From Hermodice carunculata (taxonomy: Eukaryota > Annelida > Polychaeta > Eunicida > Amphinomidae), in assembly GCA_964020975.1 (NCBI GenBank), contig OZ026630.1, positions 59,835,812 to 59,899,811 of the forward strand: DNA of 64,000 nucleotides, in the 5' to 3' direction. Shown here one piece after another: positions 1 through 13,890 of the stretch. The first letter of the stretch is position 1. Each line of letters begins with the position of its first letter. Both the position numbers and the translations under genes were made by a program. Under the pieces are notes generated by a model that saw only the letters and a list, made by a program, of their open reading frames with translations, was not told the origin of the DNA and made no database searches.

Positions 1-199
1 TCAAGAAAAGATGGTCAATAACTTTTGCCTGCATTATGTGACAATAGAATGGATCTGAGCTCATGGGGGTGTTAATGCTGGAACAAAAACACACCTTGTA
101 CAAATATCCTCTTTGTCCATTGTTTCATATGCGTCTGATACACAGTCAACACATCAGCCTGCACTTCCATGCTTCAGTCATGTTTCATATCCTCTCTAA

Positions 200-470
200 T
201 GGTTGCATCCAGTGCTCTCAAGGTTAACACTTGTCTGACTTCAAGCTGAGTGCCAGCATCCAGTGCTATCCAGTTTAACACTTGTCTGGCTAGAGGCTGA
301 CAGCTAGCATCTGGTGCTCTCCAGGGTAACATTTGTCTGTCCCTGTCTGGCTGTAGGCTGACTGTCAGCATCCTGTGCTCTCTGGGTTCACACTTGCCTG
401 GTTCTGGAGGCTGGCTGCCAGCAGCCTGCGCTCTCTTGTCTGGTTCTGGAGATGGACTGCTAGAACATCC
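200..470. repeat. Degenerate minisatellite, about 50-60 bp unit
   Basis: The phrase 'gcatccagtgctctccagg' recurs with changes near 206, 258, 308, 368 and 423. Each copy is followed by a variant of 'ttaacacttgtctggct' and 'aggctgac(tg)ccag'. Spacing is 50-60 bp and copies differ a lot, so the array is old. The 65-codon open frame on the minus strand here is only a by-product of the repeat. Confidence 0.7.
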
Positions 471-1130
471 TGGGACATCATCTTGCTTTTCAACATGACT
501 TGTTCACAAGTTACGGTGACTGAGTTAAATGACTATCCTTAACTTTGCAACACAAGGCCCATGGGACTAATGCTCTGCTGACATATAATCTGATGTCCAC
601 CACCAAAAAATTCTCTTTGCCATGGCTGCATGTCCAAGCTAGACCCTGCCATTACAAAATCACCTCTTTTAACTTTACAGGCCTGGTGACCTATGAAAAA
701 TATGTCATGGTCACTGATATTATATAACATATTAGCGTTGACATGATCTATATATCCTATAAATTTGGCATGTCATATTCAATTATTTTTTGAGATATGG
801 AAATTTATATCTTTTAATACATTTTAACATGCATAGTTCCATAAAGTATAGGGGGGTGCCACTCTTATTACATGCAGAGATTTTGACCTCCTCCACAATC
901 CCACAAAATTAAGGATGCTGAACTGGTCAGAAGATTTTTACATTTTGATCCATATGTTACATAATAATGTAGGTGGCACCACCAAAATTAAAGTCCATGT
1001 AGATGTTCATACACTTTATAAGTCCTTAAAGTTATATGGGCCATACTAAAAAAATGTGAGGTGCTGAGCATTCACAAGATGACCCCTATATTCCAACTGG
1101 CCATTTGACCTTGACCTTTAACTTAGATTA

Positions 1131-3260
1131 AACAAGAGGGCTGTGTGAACAGCCCGTGCCTCAGCTGATCTTAACATTCATCACGCTTGCAGCTCTATGA
1201 ACTTGGGAAAGGATCAAGGACACCATGTTCTGAGTAAGTCTGACCTTTATAAAAGAACACCTACATGTGCAACATCAAAGTTCAAGTAATTCTCAAGTTA
1301 TAATGAAGAGTAAAATTCATGTATGTTGCACTGTGACCCCACAAACGAGGTTAAGGTCATTCATGTACTGTCTCAGCATGACCTTCATACACAATAATTA
1401 ACATGTGTAGCTAACTCAAAACAGATCTCAAGTTATCAAGTAAACAGTAAATTTCGTGTCAGTTGTCCTGTGAATTAGCATTAGAATGGCCATTGACTTA
1501 CGTAGTAATCAATAGGAAAGCTGCATTGAACGATAAGTACCCGAATTGAAAATCCTTAAAAATCAGGAATCCAAAGCAGTGCCACCTAGTAAACAACTGT
1601 TTGACCCTTCCACAACAATATATCCATCACATTTCACCTTAATCTGAGGGATGGTTCTGAGAACAAGTGAAAAATAGCAAAACCATACAAAAAATTCATT
1701 AAAAAAAATTGCAGCGCCACCTGGTGAACAAATTGGGAACTAGGTGTCCCCGGGAGTGTCTATGTACGATATCAAAGCAATTGGGTGAGCGTTTTCAGAG
1801 AAGAATTTTGAAGGTTTGCCCCCCCCCCAAAAAAAACCCCAAAAAATTCATAAAAAATCCAAAAATCATTAGAGCGTGATGATAAGAAGACACTGGGTAG
1901 AAATCCACCTAAGGCACATCCCCACCAAGTTTGAAGTACATCTGGTCAATATTATTAAAGTTATGACCATTTCCTATTAGAACTTTTGTAGAGATTTTTG
2001 ACAAAAAATCATTAAAAAATCCAAATTCATTGGAACATGACCATTGGAACAAACCTGGTAGACACCCACCCAAGGTACATTGCCACCAAGTTTGAAGTAA
2101 ATCTGGATGATAGATTTGGAGAAGAAGTCGAAAATGTAAATTAGCATTAGAATGCCCATTGACTCACATGGTAATCAATAGGAAAGGTGCATTTACCCCA
2201 AAGAAGCTGACTTGAAAAAATCATTAAAAATGAGGAATCCGCAGCATTCCCACACAGTGAACAACTTTGTTTGGCCCTTCCATTAGGAACATATCCACCA
2301 CGTGTAAGCTTAATCTGAGTGACGGTTCTGGAGAAGAAGTCGCAAATATCTATAACACACAAAAATTCACCAAAAAAAATAGAAAAAAACTGCAGCGCCA
2401 CCTGGTGAACAAATTAGCAACAAGGAGTCCCTAGATGTCTTCCTGTATGATATCAAAGCATTTGGGTAAACAGTTTCGTGGAAGAAGATTTTTTAAGATT
2501 TGTCCAAAAAAAAACAACAAAAAAATTCATTAAAAATCCAAAAATCACTAGAGTATGACCACGTGAACAAAATCGGTAGAAACCCACCCAAGGTACATTG
2601 CCACCAAGTTTGAAGTTAATCTGGATGATGGTTTTGGAGAAGAAGTCGAAAATGTGAATTAGCATTAGAATGCCCATTGACTTCCATAGTAATCAATAAG
2701 AAAGCTGCATTGATCAACAAGTACCCGAATTGAAAAAATCGTTAAAAATCAGGATTCCGCAGCAATCCCACATAGTGAACAACTTTGTTTGACCCTTCTA
2801 CAAGGAACATATCCACCATGTTTCAGCTTAATCTCAGTGATGGTTCTGGACAAGAAGTCGAAAATAGCTATAACACACAAAAAATTAAAAAAAATTAGGA
2901 AAAAATTGCAGCGCCACCTGGTGAACAAATTAAGAACTAGGAGTCCCAGGGAGTGTTCCTGTGTGATATCAAAGCAATTGGGTGAGCGGTTTCGGAGAAG
3001 AAGATTTTTTAAGATTTACCCAAAAAAGAACAAAAAAATTCATTAAAAATCCAAAAATTACTGGACCGTGACCATTTGAACAAACTTGGTAGAGACCCAC
3101 CCAAGGCACATCTCCACCAAGTTTGAAGTAAATCTGGCTGACGGTTTTTGAGAAGAAGTCGAAAATGTGAATTGTGGACGATGGACGGACGGATGGACGG
3201 ACGACGGACGACAGACCCTCAAAAAACCTCAGCTGACTGACAAGTCAGCTGAGGTAAAAA
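1131..3260 (+). mobile_element. Family A hairpin-headed element, copy 1 (2.1 kb), nested in family B
   Basis: It starts AACAAGAGGGCTGTGTGAAC, where GGGCTGT pairs with ACAGCCC, followed by 'cctcagctgatc'. It ends with GACG/GACGGAC microsatellite (3177-3215), then CCTCAGCTGAC, a short loop, GTCAGCTGAGG and TAAAAA. The body contains three tandem units beginning 'attagcattagaatgcccat' near 1473, 2137 and 2653. The last two are about 516 bp apart, and the first is longer because of an internal duplication near 1980-2040. Copy 2 at 27290-28730 is very similar but has one unit fewer. Neither copy has a protein-coding frame. The general form resembles pearl/CvA-type Helentron-associated elements of bivalves (family knowledge); the assignment is inference. 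Confidence 0.82.
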
Positions 3261-3344
3261 TTGTTACTGTTCAAAATGTGCATCCCACTTCCAACTTTCC
3301 ATACATGGTCGTCTGTTTGTTCAAATGGGGAAATAACTTTTTGA

Positions 3345-3442
3345 GTTATTGAACAAAAACAATAAACTTAGAATAAATGATACGAGTGATCACATGAGCT
3401 CTGCAACCTTTGGTCAGTTATTGAACAAAAACAATAAACTTG
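3345..3442 (+). repeat. 26 bp direct repeat flanking a 46 bp piece of family B tail
   Basis: 'gttattgaacaaaaacaata' followed by 'aactt' occurs at 3345-3370 and again at 3417-3442. Between them lies 'gagtgatcacatgagctctg', which is the terminal sequence of family B itself. The family B copy near 56090 has only one copy of the direct repeat and no tail piece. Confidence 0.75.
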
Positions 3443-4003
3443 GATAAAGTGCCAAACTCCATAATCTTTGTGCCATGGTGACCCCAAAAGTAGGTCACCA
3501 AGTACAGTTTTATGTACAATGTACTCAAGTACAATTTTGATTTGGAGGCTCAATTCTCTTTGCCATCAATGCCCAAGCTTTATCCTGCCATTATAAAATC
3601 ACCTCTTTCAATTTTACAGGTCTGGTGATCTAACAAAAATAGGTCAAGGTCACTGATATTTTATAACATATTAGCATTGGACACGAGCTATATATTCTAT
3701 AAATTTGGCATGTCTAACTCCATTATTTTTTCAAACATGTTATTTTACATCTTACACCACATTCTGATTCATAATTTCCATCAAGTTATAAGTGGCGTCA
3801 CTAGTATTATAAGGCACTGAAATTTTGACCTCCTCCACGATCCCTTTAAATTTCATAAACAGGTATCAAACATTAAGGATGCTGGAGTACTCACAAGATT
3901 TTCATATTTTCACCCATATATTATATAATACTGTAGCTGGTGCCACTGATATCAAACTCGTCCTAGATTTTTATACACTTAATAAGTCCTGAAAGTTACA
4001 TGG

Positions 4004-4097
4004 CAGTTGACAGTTGAAAAGCTTTATTTGGTCTAAACTTCAGTACATCAGTAATATACACGATACAAACATATCAATATTTACACCAGGAGACGTG
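4004..4097. mobile_element. 94 bp insertion with 5 bp target duplication in family B
   Basis: Family B elsewhere reads 'gaaagttatatggggctaac'. Here it reads 'gaaagttacatgg', then 94 extra bases, then 'catggggttatc'. The flanking CATGG at 3999-4003 and 4098-4102 is duplicated, and removing the insert with one copy restores the family sequence exactly. On the minus strand the insert contains AATAAAG. I do not recognise its family. Confidence 0.65.
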
Positions 4098-4231
4098 CAT
4101 GGGGTTATCTTGAACACTGTGGACTGGATTGACCTCAGAAGCAAAATTTACAGTTGGACAGAATAACAGACAGATGGACAGACATGAGTGATCATATGAG
4201 CTCTGCGACCTTTGGTCAGCATAGGTAAAAA

Positions 4232-7200
4232 GGGATATGTGCTATACATTCTATGTCCATGTAATTGAACATCTTACCTTGTCGGTGCTAAGCTGGAAAC
4301 TGAGTCAACAGTTTTCCTTTTTAAATCTTTTCTTTGTGAATATACTCATATTGGTAGTGCTGGAATGAAAGTTTTTTTACTGACAGATTCCAATCTTAAA
4401 TCACTAAATAATTCTCATTAGCACAATGTTTGGCATGATCAGCACTGAAAGATTAATGTTATGATCCTACCTCACAACAAGTGGCCAAGATAGACAACTT
4501 CAACATGTGTAAAGCATAACCTGCAATGGTTGTAAGATTTATAAAATTATGCAATGTGATATTCAGATTTCACAGGCACTTTATATCAGTATAAATTTTA
4601 GTTGCCAAAATTGCTGCCCAAATATTTGTCTTCATGTCAGTGTCAAAAGGATCTGCAAAAATGCTGATCGGCCACTGTCACCTCCAGGCAGCACCAAGAG
4701 CCAATCACAGAAGCAGTTATATTATGTGCCTGCCATTAACAACACAGAGATCTTTCTGACTCTCCCCCCCCCCCCCCCCAAAAAAGACCTTTTCAGTGAT
4801 CCAATCAAAACAGGAGCAACATACAAATTCACTTTCTTCAGCATTGGGAAAAAATCTCCACAACAAAACACTGGATACAGGTGTGGCAACTTATAAAATA
4901 TGTCAGAAAAATACAGGAACAAGCTGTAGTTCCAATAGTACACATGCTCTTGGTTCACACTCCATGATCAATCTTGGCTCAAAGATTAGGACCTCACGTT
5001 AATCTTGCATCAATTCTAAAGTGCCTTTTGATCCTCACAACTGTGCAAACAGACTCTGCCCTGCAAAAAGTAGTACATAGTGTTTTCTCCATGATAAGTA
5101 TATTTAGCAACCTATGATAAACTTCTGAAGTTACAGAAGTGTTAATCAGTTCTAAACATCAAAAGGCACATCAGCTTCCCTTTCAAATAAGACCAATAGT
5201 TTTCATGGCTTCAGTAAAATTCTAGTAATCAAAAGCCAGGAAATAACTTTATGAATATTTTAACATACATATGAAACAAGCAGCATTTTCCTTCCTTTTT
5301 TCATCTTCTGAGGAAGCAACTTTGGCTTAAGTAATGTTTTTGTAGTGTGCTTAGCCATGGAAAGCTTGGCAGAGCACATAATTAACCCTTGCAGACTACT
5401 TAAGATTGAATTGCCAGGATGATTTCATCACCTGCCACACTGCAGTTCGTCCCTGCCCTTCAAGTGTGACCAGGTTCCCACAATGCCAGCCAAGGGATAG
5501 GAAACTGAAGTGATTATGATATTACATAAGAGGATGACTACAGAGAAGATGCAACAGGTGATACTGCCTGAAGATATAGAGTGCTGGATGTCTGTGGTTG
5601 ACCAGGCACCTGGTGGCTCAACACGTGCCAAGTGCCATAACTGGTCTGTATGCATTGCCACTGTCTCCACCATTCTTGTTCCATTACACAGCTCCACGTA
5701 ATTTACAGAAAACAAGTCGACCTGCAGGTCATAGCTTAGAATCTATTTTGCCTGGCAGTGTCTTATGGTCAGACACAAAACCTTCAGCATGTCTCATTGG
5801 TACCCCTGGGAGTGAGCGAGCAGCTAACCTTACCACCCCACAGGACCCCGGTGGCTGCTCAATGCACCCCATGTTGCACAGCACCCATTCCAATTAAGAG
5901 TTAATTAGGAATCTTTTATTATTCTCTTTTCTAATAAAACTAGTAATTTGCTCTCAGTGGCTGTAAATGTTCAGGGTAATTATATGCTACCCATGTAGTG
6001 CCTCCTTACTGTGCCAGGTCACCATTATTTCTATATAGAAAACAGAAGCAACTCAGGGCCCTAATTGTTTTACTTAATAATATTAACTCTGTGCATATCA
6101 CTATAATTATGAAGTCCAACAAATACAGTTTCAAAACTTGATTAAGACAGGCTTGGATCAATATACATGTACTTTCAATGCAATACACCTGTATACAATT
6201 CCCCAACATCCATGTTCAGCAGAGTTATTTGTCAACTTAGAGAGCATTGGAAATGACATAATGGTCTTTTTTAGTTGAAGAAAAATTTCAAGTCTTGCCG
6301 TCAAAGGTTTTTTTTTTTTTTTTTTTTTTGGTCACAGCATACAGAAACTATCAGCCTTGCAGCAGCACAACCCTAAAAGCTTGCTGCCCTGGTTGGCTGA
6401 TTGAAGTTAGTGACATAAATAATTATTGTTTTGCCACAATGCACGAAATAATCATAAATGTAACTAATTTGGCCTATCCATACATCAACATGGAATCTTT
6501 AATAACCCAAGTTACTGTGGCAACCACACTTTCAACAGGGAAAAACGTAAAAGACGGTGTGGGCATGTACAACATAGGTTACCATATTCCTCCCATTTAG
6601 CATACTCTGCACTTTTTTTGAGAAACGGCCTTTAAAAAAAACTTTAAGTGCACATGCTCAAGCTCAGCATGAATCAAGTTCTGATCAGTCTCACTAGTCA
6701 ACAATGAGGACGGTGGACTGCCATCCTCCATTTGTCAATCACACTACCATACTCAACTCACCCAAAATAAAGCTACACACAGCTCCTGAAATAAAAGCCA
6801 AAAGATACGCAAACTCATTGGATATAAAAGAATCATACTGATCAAGAGATGGACCAATAAAAAGATTGAACTGACTTTAATATGACATCTGTTTCATGAA
6901 GAAATAAAACCAGAATTAGCAGGGTGTTTGGCGGTGCACATTGTATGCATGCTGACTTGGGGACTGGCTATTGAAGTTTTACTAGCAGACTTACAATGGT
7001 GGCACTTTCCTTCAGTAATTCATGGATTTCATGTGTGTAAAGAACGATGGAAATCTCCGCTGAGCTAAGTTTTGGAGTGTGTAATAGAACCTGACAATCC
7101 ATAGGATAGACATGCAGTTGAAGTGAAGAGGGCAAAATTGCTGGGCATGTACCAATGGACAACTCCAAAGTGTTCAGGTTTTTTTAACAGCTACTGTAAT

Positions 7201-8559
7201 GGGACTAAAGGTCAACACAGGATTAGTCTATACATGTAGGCTGGAAATATCTGTTACTTACACATTTGACACACAGACAAAGAATATGGCTCCTTTAAAC
7301 TCTCTACTGATGAGGCACTAGTGCAGCATGTCTCAAAAGTACGATCAAATTTCTTGGCAAACATCATGGATCATAGGATCATTCTGCATGCTGGAAACCC
7401 GTGTACAGGGAGGGGGGCTGCTTATTGGAGTAAGTGTGCTAATTACAAGGAATACGATATATTAGTTATTCCATAGTTCCTTGACTGGTAAAATACTCTT
7501 TCCCCTCGTCACTCAGGAAACAAGTAATTTTTGCCACTCTCAAACAATGGAATAACCAGTACTCATGCAGTGAGACTGTTCAGGTATGTGATAGTTTCAT
7601 ATCAAATATTTGCTGATCATAGCTGTGATTGTAAGCTAAAATCTCAACAAACATTTATGTTTTCTATTTACTTTTAATTATTTTTTCATTAGGAAAGACC
7701 ATAATAACAGATTTTCAATTAACTCTTACTTAACATATGTACTTGTTCGTGGATATTTCTTCTCTGCAATGAAAATGGATAATTCCCACCCATCAGGACA
7801 TAAACCACCAAACATCTGCCCATTTGTGTACAAATTTAAGCAATCATCAAAAAAATTACCAATGAATAGTCAAGGACTTTCTCAGTACATATTCAACATT
7901 GTTGTTATTTTTTTTTTTAATAAAGTTAATATACTTGTTGATTTTTGATAGCAAGGAAGTATGTGTTGGTATTGGCAAATCGTACATTCAATGTAAACAA
8001 TTCTTTGACATCCTGCCTCTCCTTGTTTACATGATATACCTTATGTGCACATTCTACTCTTACTGTCACTCAGAGTTCAACAAGTCAAATATTTTCTAAC
8101 TAGGTAAAACATTATATATTTTACAGCTCTGCTTGAGATATATTTTTGAGACCTGACCTGACAAAGTGTCTCCACCTGCCTACAATGTGCAACAAGACAC
8201 AACATGACAAATCATCTTTTCCACATTCGCACATCAGGTGTTCCCTTTCTACACTACCAATGAGTAATGACCCCTAACATTATTCAAGTTGGATCAGACC
8301 ACCTTCTAGGAAAACCACAGCATCCAGCCTTGTTTCCCTGTGATAGGCTACGGACCAACCATAGACTGACTGAACATATGCAATTTTCTCTATAGCTGTG
8401 AGCAACGTCTCTAATTGTGCCCTCTGGTTTGCACATTCAGTGGGGAACTGCAGAATTAGATCTGGTTACAGTTAGCCAATATTTATGTTATTATGGAGGT
8501 CAGGTTGGAAAGATGTTTGGGAGGCAGTTCCACCCATCTCTTATCCCTCATTTAATCTT
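4232..8559. other. Single-copy DNA, nothing recognised
   Basis: No convincing gene, RNA or interspersed repeat is seen. It holds a C-run near 4766-4780 and a 22-base T-run at 6308-6329. 'ttaacccttgcag' at 5384 could be one end of a decayed piggyBac MITE, but no partner end was found. Open frames here are short and show no family motif. Confidence 0.5.
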
Positions 8560-9720
8560 CTGGAACTAGTTACCTAATCTGGAAGAGTGACACACCAATG
8601 ACCTGTGAGCACCACCATGTGTATACACACCTGTGCAACTGAACTTAATTGAGCAGATTAAACAATGCAGTCTTCTGCAGCTGTGAAACCAGATACAAGT
8701 TTTACAAGATATTGGATATAAATAAGTGTTCCAGAGAGAATAGATAGCAAGGTGGGGAGGGGGCACAGCACACTGCCACACCCTCTCAATATGCAATCCC
8801 AGCAGCTTTCTGTCTTTCTGCCTGTACACAGTGGCCTTCTGAACTCTGGCTTCAAGTTCAATAACAAAAGCAGCAGAGAGGTATGAGGAGCATGCCCCTG
8901 GCTGTGCATCGGCCTGTGTTTCACCCCAGATCCCCCTCCTCTGCTTGACCACTCCCCTGTCTGCTGCCACTTAATCTCAGCTAATTGCCTATTGTTTACA
9001 ACTTGCAAACACCAGCAGGGTGCTCCTCACATGAAGAACTTCTAGGACACAAATTTCGGCTCCCTGGGGAGCAGCTCTCTCCTGCTGCTTAATCCCATTG
9101 ATTGCTGTGGATGTTTCAATTCCTCACCACACAATATAACACCTCTTGGCACACGATTTGCACCACTCAAATCACTGCACATATTCAAAGTGATGGCATG
9201 TCTGTGCGACAGGTTGCTCAATACCTTCATTTTTTTTAAAGCAAATCTCCATGCCTTATCATGCAGAATCCTTCACACAGGCACTTGCCATGACTAATCC
9301 ATACCCTGTGATGATTATCATTTACATAATCTTATTATTTGCATAAATTAAATATAAATGGAATCAGCCTAATGGAACCTGTGTGGAGAGCCCTGAAGCA
9401 CGCGTCATACTGTTTTTGTCTGTGGTTTTTAATGACTTTATTGTCAGTGTGCCAGGGAACCATCAACAGCCGCCATATAAACACACTTTGGCTTGAATGT
9501 CTACAACTTTGCAACATTCCCTAGATCATCTAATTTTTTGTGTTTTAGGCCTATATAATATGCACAAAAAAATTGTCATGGTTGCAAACTTCCTCATGTC
9601 TTGCTTTCCATATATTTTGTTAGCCATAAAAGCCCTGATTACTTTCCTGTCTTTTGTTTCTCTACTTGTGTTTGTTATTATAAAACCAATAGGACTGTAA
9701 GTCTGAGTGCCTCATAATGT
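8560..9720. other. Complex single-copy stretch, possible regulatory DNA
   Basis: Less repetitive and more balanced in composition than its surroundings. It contains forkhead-like words (TGTTTAC and TTGCAAACA near 8990-9010), the octamer ATTTGCAT near 9340 and a CCATATAA word near 9473. Two overlapping minus-strand open frames of 134 and 116 codons at 8566-9008 have no recognisable motif and look like chance. Regulatory function is a guess only. Confidence 0.2.
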
Positions 9721-11493
9721 CAAAATATCAGCATGTATCTTTTTCCTAGCAAAAACTACCAGCACATCATCTGGTGTCATAAATGTAGTACACTTCTTTT
9801 TTTTTTTTTTTTTGCCATTACTAATATGCCATCAATCAACAGCTTTCTTCAGCATCCACTGAGCATATAAATGTAGTACCCAAAATATAAAGAAAGCTAC
9901 TGACTTTGACCATGGCCAATTAAAAGTCCTTTTTCCTTTGTTTCATTCATAACTTATCTTCACCAAAGAGATTGGAAGCTGTGAAAATCTTAAGCTTGAA
10001 ACCACTTCTATTCCCCTCCCCCACTTTTTAAAAATATTTTTTAATCAAATGGTTAATAACCAAGTTCATATTCATGATGACATCAGACCATATCATTGAT
10101 ACATCGGTAATAGTATTTGTCTCAATTTTTATGTTAAAAATCATGTTATCCATTTCCTGCCAGATTGACCAGTAAAAAACACACACACACACGCACAAAA
10201 AAAAAAAAAAAAAAAAAAAAATAACCCCAACCCAGACTAATTCCCACACAGATAGAAATGTCTGTCCCATATCCATAAAAACAAATCTTTTTCTCAAGGC
10301 AAGTATTAACTGAAATAGCTCCTTATTTGATTCAATGCATATTCTGAAAGCTGAGAAGACTGATGTGTTCTGTTATACAGGTGGTTCAATTTGCCAAACA
10401 GCAACAATATTGGATCTCTACAATTTCAATATGCTGTGCCATGCACTAGCCTCACTGAGCAATAATATGTAAATGATCCTCTCATATGTCTAATTTCCCT
10501 CATAAGCGTGACAATTGTATTTCTTTCTTCTCTCACGATCATCATTCAATACGCATACGTGTCCATCATTTTCTGGGCTGCCAATTCAGTGCTGCCGTCT
10601 GCTGAGAAAAGAGAGAATCAAAGTACACCTGTCGTGGCAGCTTTTCCAAATCTCAGACTCTAACCTACAGTGTAAAGTAGGTTTAAAGCCAACGAATATC
10701 TCTATTAATCCTTTTAAAAGAGGGTGACATTAAAGCAGTGGAGCAACTGGGCCAAGGAAGGGTCTGGGAGGGAGCGGGCCCCTACCACTGGGTAAATTTT
10801 TTTTGAAAAATGGAACTCCAAATAAGGCAATCTGGAGATCTTTTGGGGGTCTACATACACAAATGTCAAAAAGTGGCTGGTCAAGGATTTTGTAAATGGA
10901 ATTTGATGGTTATGCTGGTGAAATATTAACCTAAACTGGAAAATTTTTTAAAATTGCTCTCAAGTGAGATCTCCTGCCCAAAGTTGGAAAGTTAGAGACT
11001 CTGAGATCTGCAGGCAGGTGGCAGCATAACATATACCTATGTGTAAAAGTAAGAAAGCCAAGAACTGCACTAATGAGCTGTCCTAGTGTAATGCACATTT
11101 TCCTATGTAAGACTAACTTGTCTCTGAGGTTCTTGCATACAGCATTACAACAAATACTTGCATGAATAAATCATCATCAGACTTTCCTTCATTACACCAA
11201 AGCCACATACGTATTTCCACTCATCTTGATCATGTAGCACTTTTATTAACTCTACAGCTTGCAACTGTATCCCTTCCAAATTAAAAATCAGCTCAAATGA
11301 ACCCACAGTAAAACTATTTTTCTATTATTGCACAGCTCTTGTTTTGCAGCCCCATTACCTGACAAGGCACGTGGTGGTCATCATTGGGTTGATCTGTTGC
11401 AGCCCTGCAGCACCTCACCGGCACATATTACATAAATGATTACTGTGATTTGCTGGCTAGCATACAGCTGGGAATTGAAGACTCCTCCATTTA
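9721..11493. other. Single-copy DNA with simple repeats
   Basis: Holds a T-run (9797-9813) and a CA plus A-run tract (10179-10221). No gene or interspersed element recognised. The stretch 11340-11510 is of mixed composition and leads into the HNF1-type palindrome. Confidence 0.45.
10179..10221. repeat. (CA)n followed by a 25-base A-run
   Basis: About nine CA units interrupted once by 'cg', running directly into 25 A residues. Simple-sequence tract. Confidence 0.9.
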
Positions 11494-11506
11494 GTTAATA
11501 ATTAAC
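11494..11506. promoter_or_regulatory. Perfect HNF1-type palindrome
   Basis: GTTAATAATTAAC matches the palindromic HNF1 homeodomain consensus GTTAATNATTAAC at every position. It lies in single-copy DNA rather than in a repeat. Binding in this organism is inference, and a 13 bp match in AT-rich DNA can arise by chance. Confidence 0.35.
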
Positions 11507-13080
<1,574 letters not shown>

Positions 13081-13084
13081 ACAT

Positions 13085-13890
13085 TGAATTGCAATCACAA
13101 GTGAAATCCTAAGCTGTGACCTCAACGACACCCTTGAACGATCAAACTTGAAGTCTTGCCTGGATACATAAAGTAGTCAAGTATGATGAATTTGTCTCGC
13201 ATACTTTAGCAGATGTTGCACAGAAAGCAATCTTCTTTGCAGTGCCCTCATGACCTTGACCTTTGACCTCAAGGTCACCCAGTCATCCATAAGCGTTCCC
13301 CATTAAAGTCTTACATTTATACATGTTTTAATCAAGTGTGATGAATTTCGCTCAAATCCTTCAATATACTGCATGGAACACATTTTTCATACATCCCCAT
13401 GACCTCGACCTTTGCCCTCATGATCACTTGTGACACGTTAAAATTGAACTCTTCTCTAGATACATAAAATGTCTAAATATAATGAACTTCTATCAAATAC
13501 TTCTAGAGATATTGCACAGAAACAGACTTACATTGCTGTGCCTGTGATGTTGACCTTTGAGCTCAAGGTCACAAGAAGCATGATGTGGCATAGATCTATA
13601 TGACTACATATTGTGACCAAGTTTGATGAACTTGCATTGAATTGTTATGGAGATATTGCACAAAACTCCCATTTTAGTTGTAGCCCCTGTGACCTTGATC
13701 TTCAGGTCAAGGTCACCCATAAACAATCCCAGGCAAGATTAGCTTTATATGCATACTTTGACCACCTTTCAAGGCAATTGAATAATAATGTGGAAAGTTA
13801 TTGCCCAGAAATGAAAAATGTATGGACGGACAGACGGACCGGTTGACTACTTTATGGCTCAGGCATCGATGATGCAGGGCCCTAAAAATG
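13085..13890 (+). mobile_element. Family G tandem-unit element with ACGG tail
   Basis: Units of about 147 bp are marked by 'tgaccttgacctttgacctc' with 'aaggtcac', near 13114, 13246, 13396, 13540 and 13684. After the last unit come 'atggacggacagacggac', then 'gcatcgatgatgcagggccc' and TAAAAA. The order of tandem units, ACGG microsatellite, short hairpin and A-run matches the other families here and bivalve pearl-type elements. No head hairpin was located, so the 5' end is uncertain. Confidence 0.65.

Larger units (their letters stand above)
549..4231 (+). mobile_element. Family B hairpin-headed element, copy 1, interrupted by a family A element
   Basis: The head is a variant of AACAAGAGGCCCATGGGCCT followed by 'aatgctctgctgac'. 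The body holds two long similar units, about 607-1130 and 3547-4003, sharing phrases such as 'cctgccattacaaaatcacc' and 'cactgatattatataacata'. The end carries 'acagacagatggacagacat' and then 'gagtgatcacatgagctctg', finishing in 'aggtaaaaa'. The same end occurs near 51100. A family A element sits at 1131-3260. The copy near 55980-56130 lacks that insertion and shows the uninterrupted order. No protein is encoded. Assignment to Helentron-like non-autonomous elements is inference from architecture. Confidence 0.75.

Noticed and set aside
8566-9008. Two overlapping minus-strand ORFs of 134 and 116 codons as genes
   Set aside because: They overlap in different frames, have no recognisable domain, and the composition looks random.
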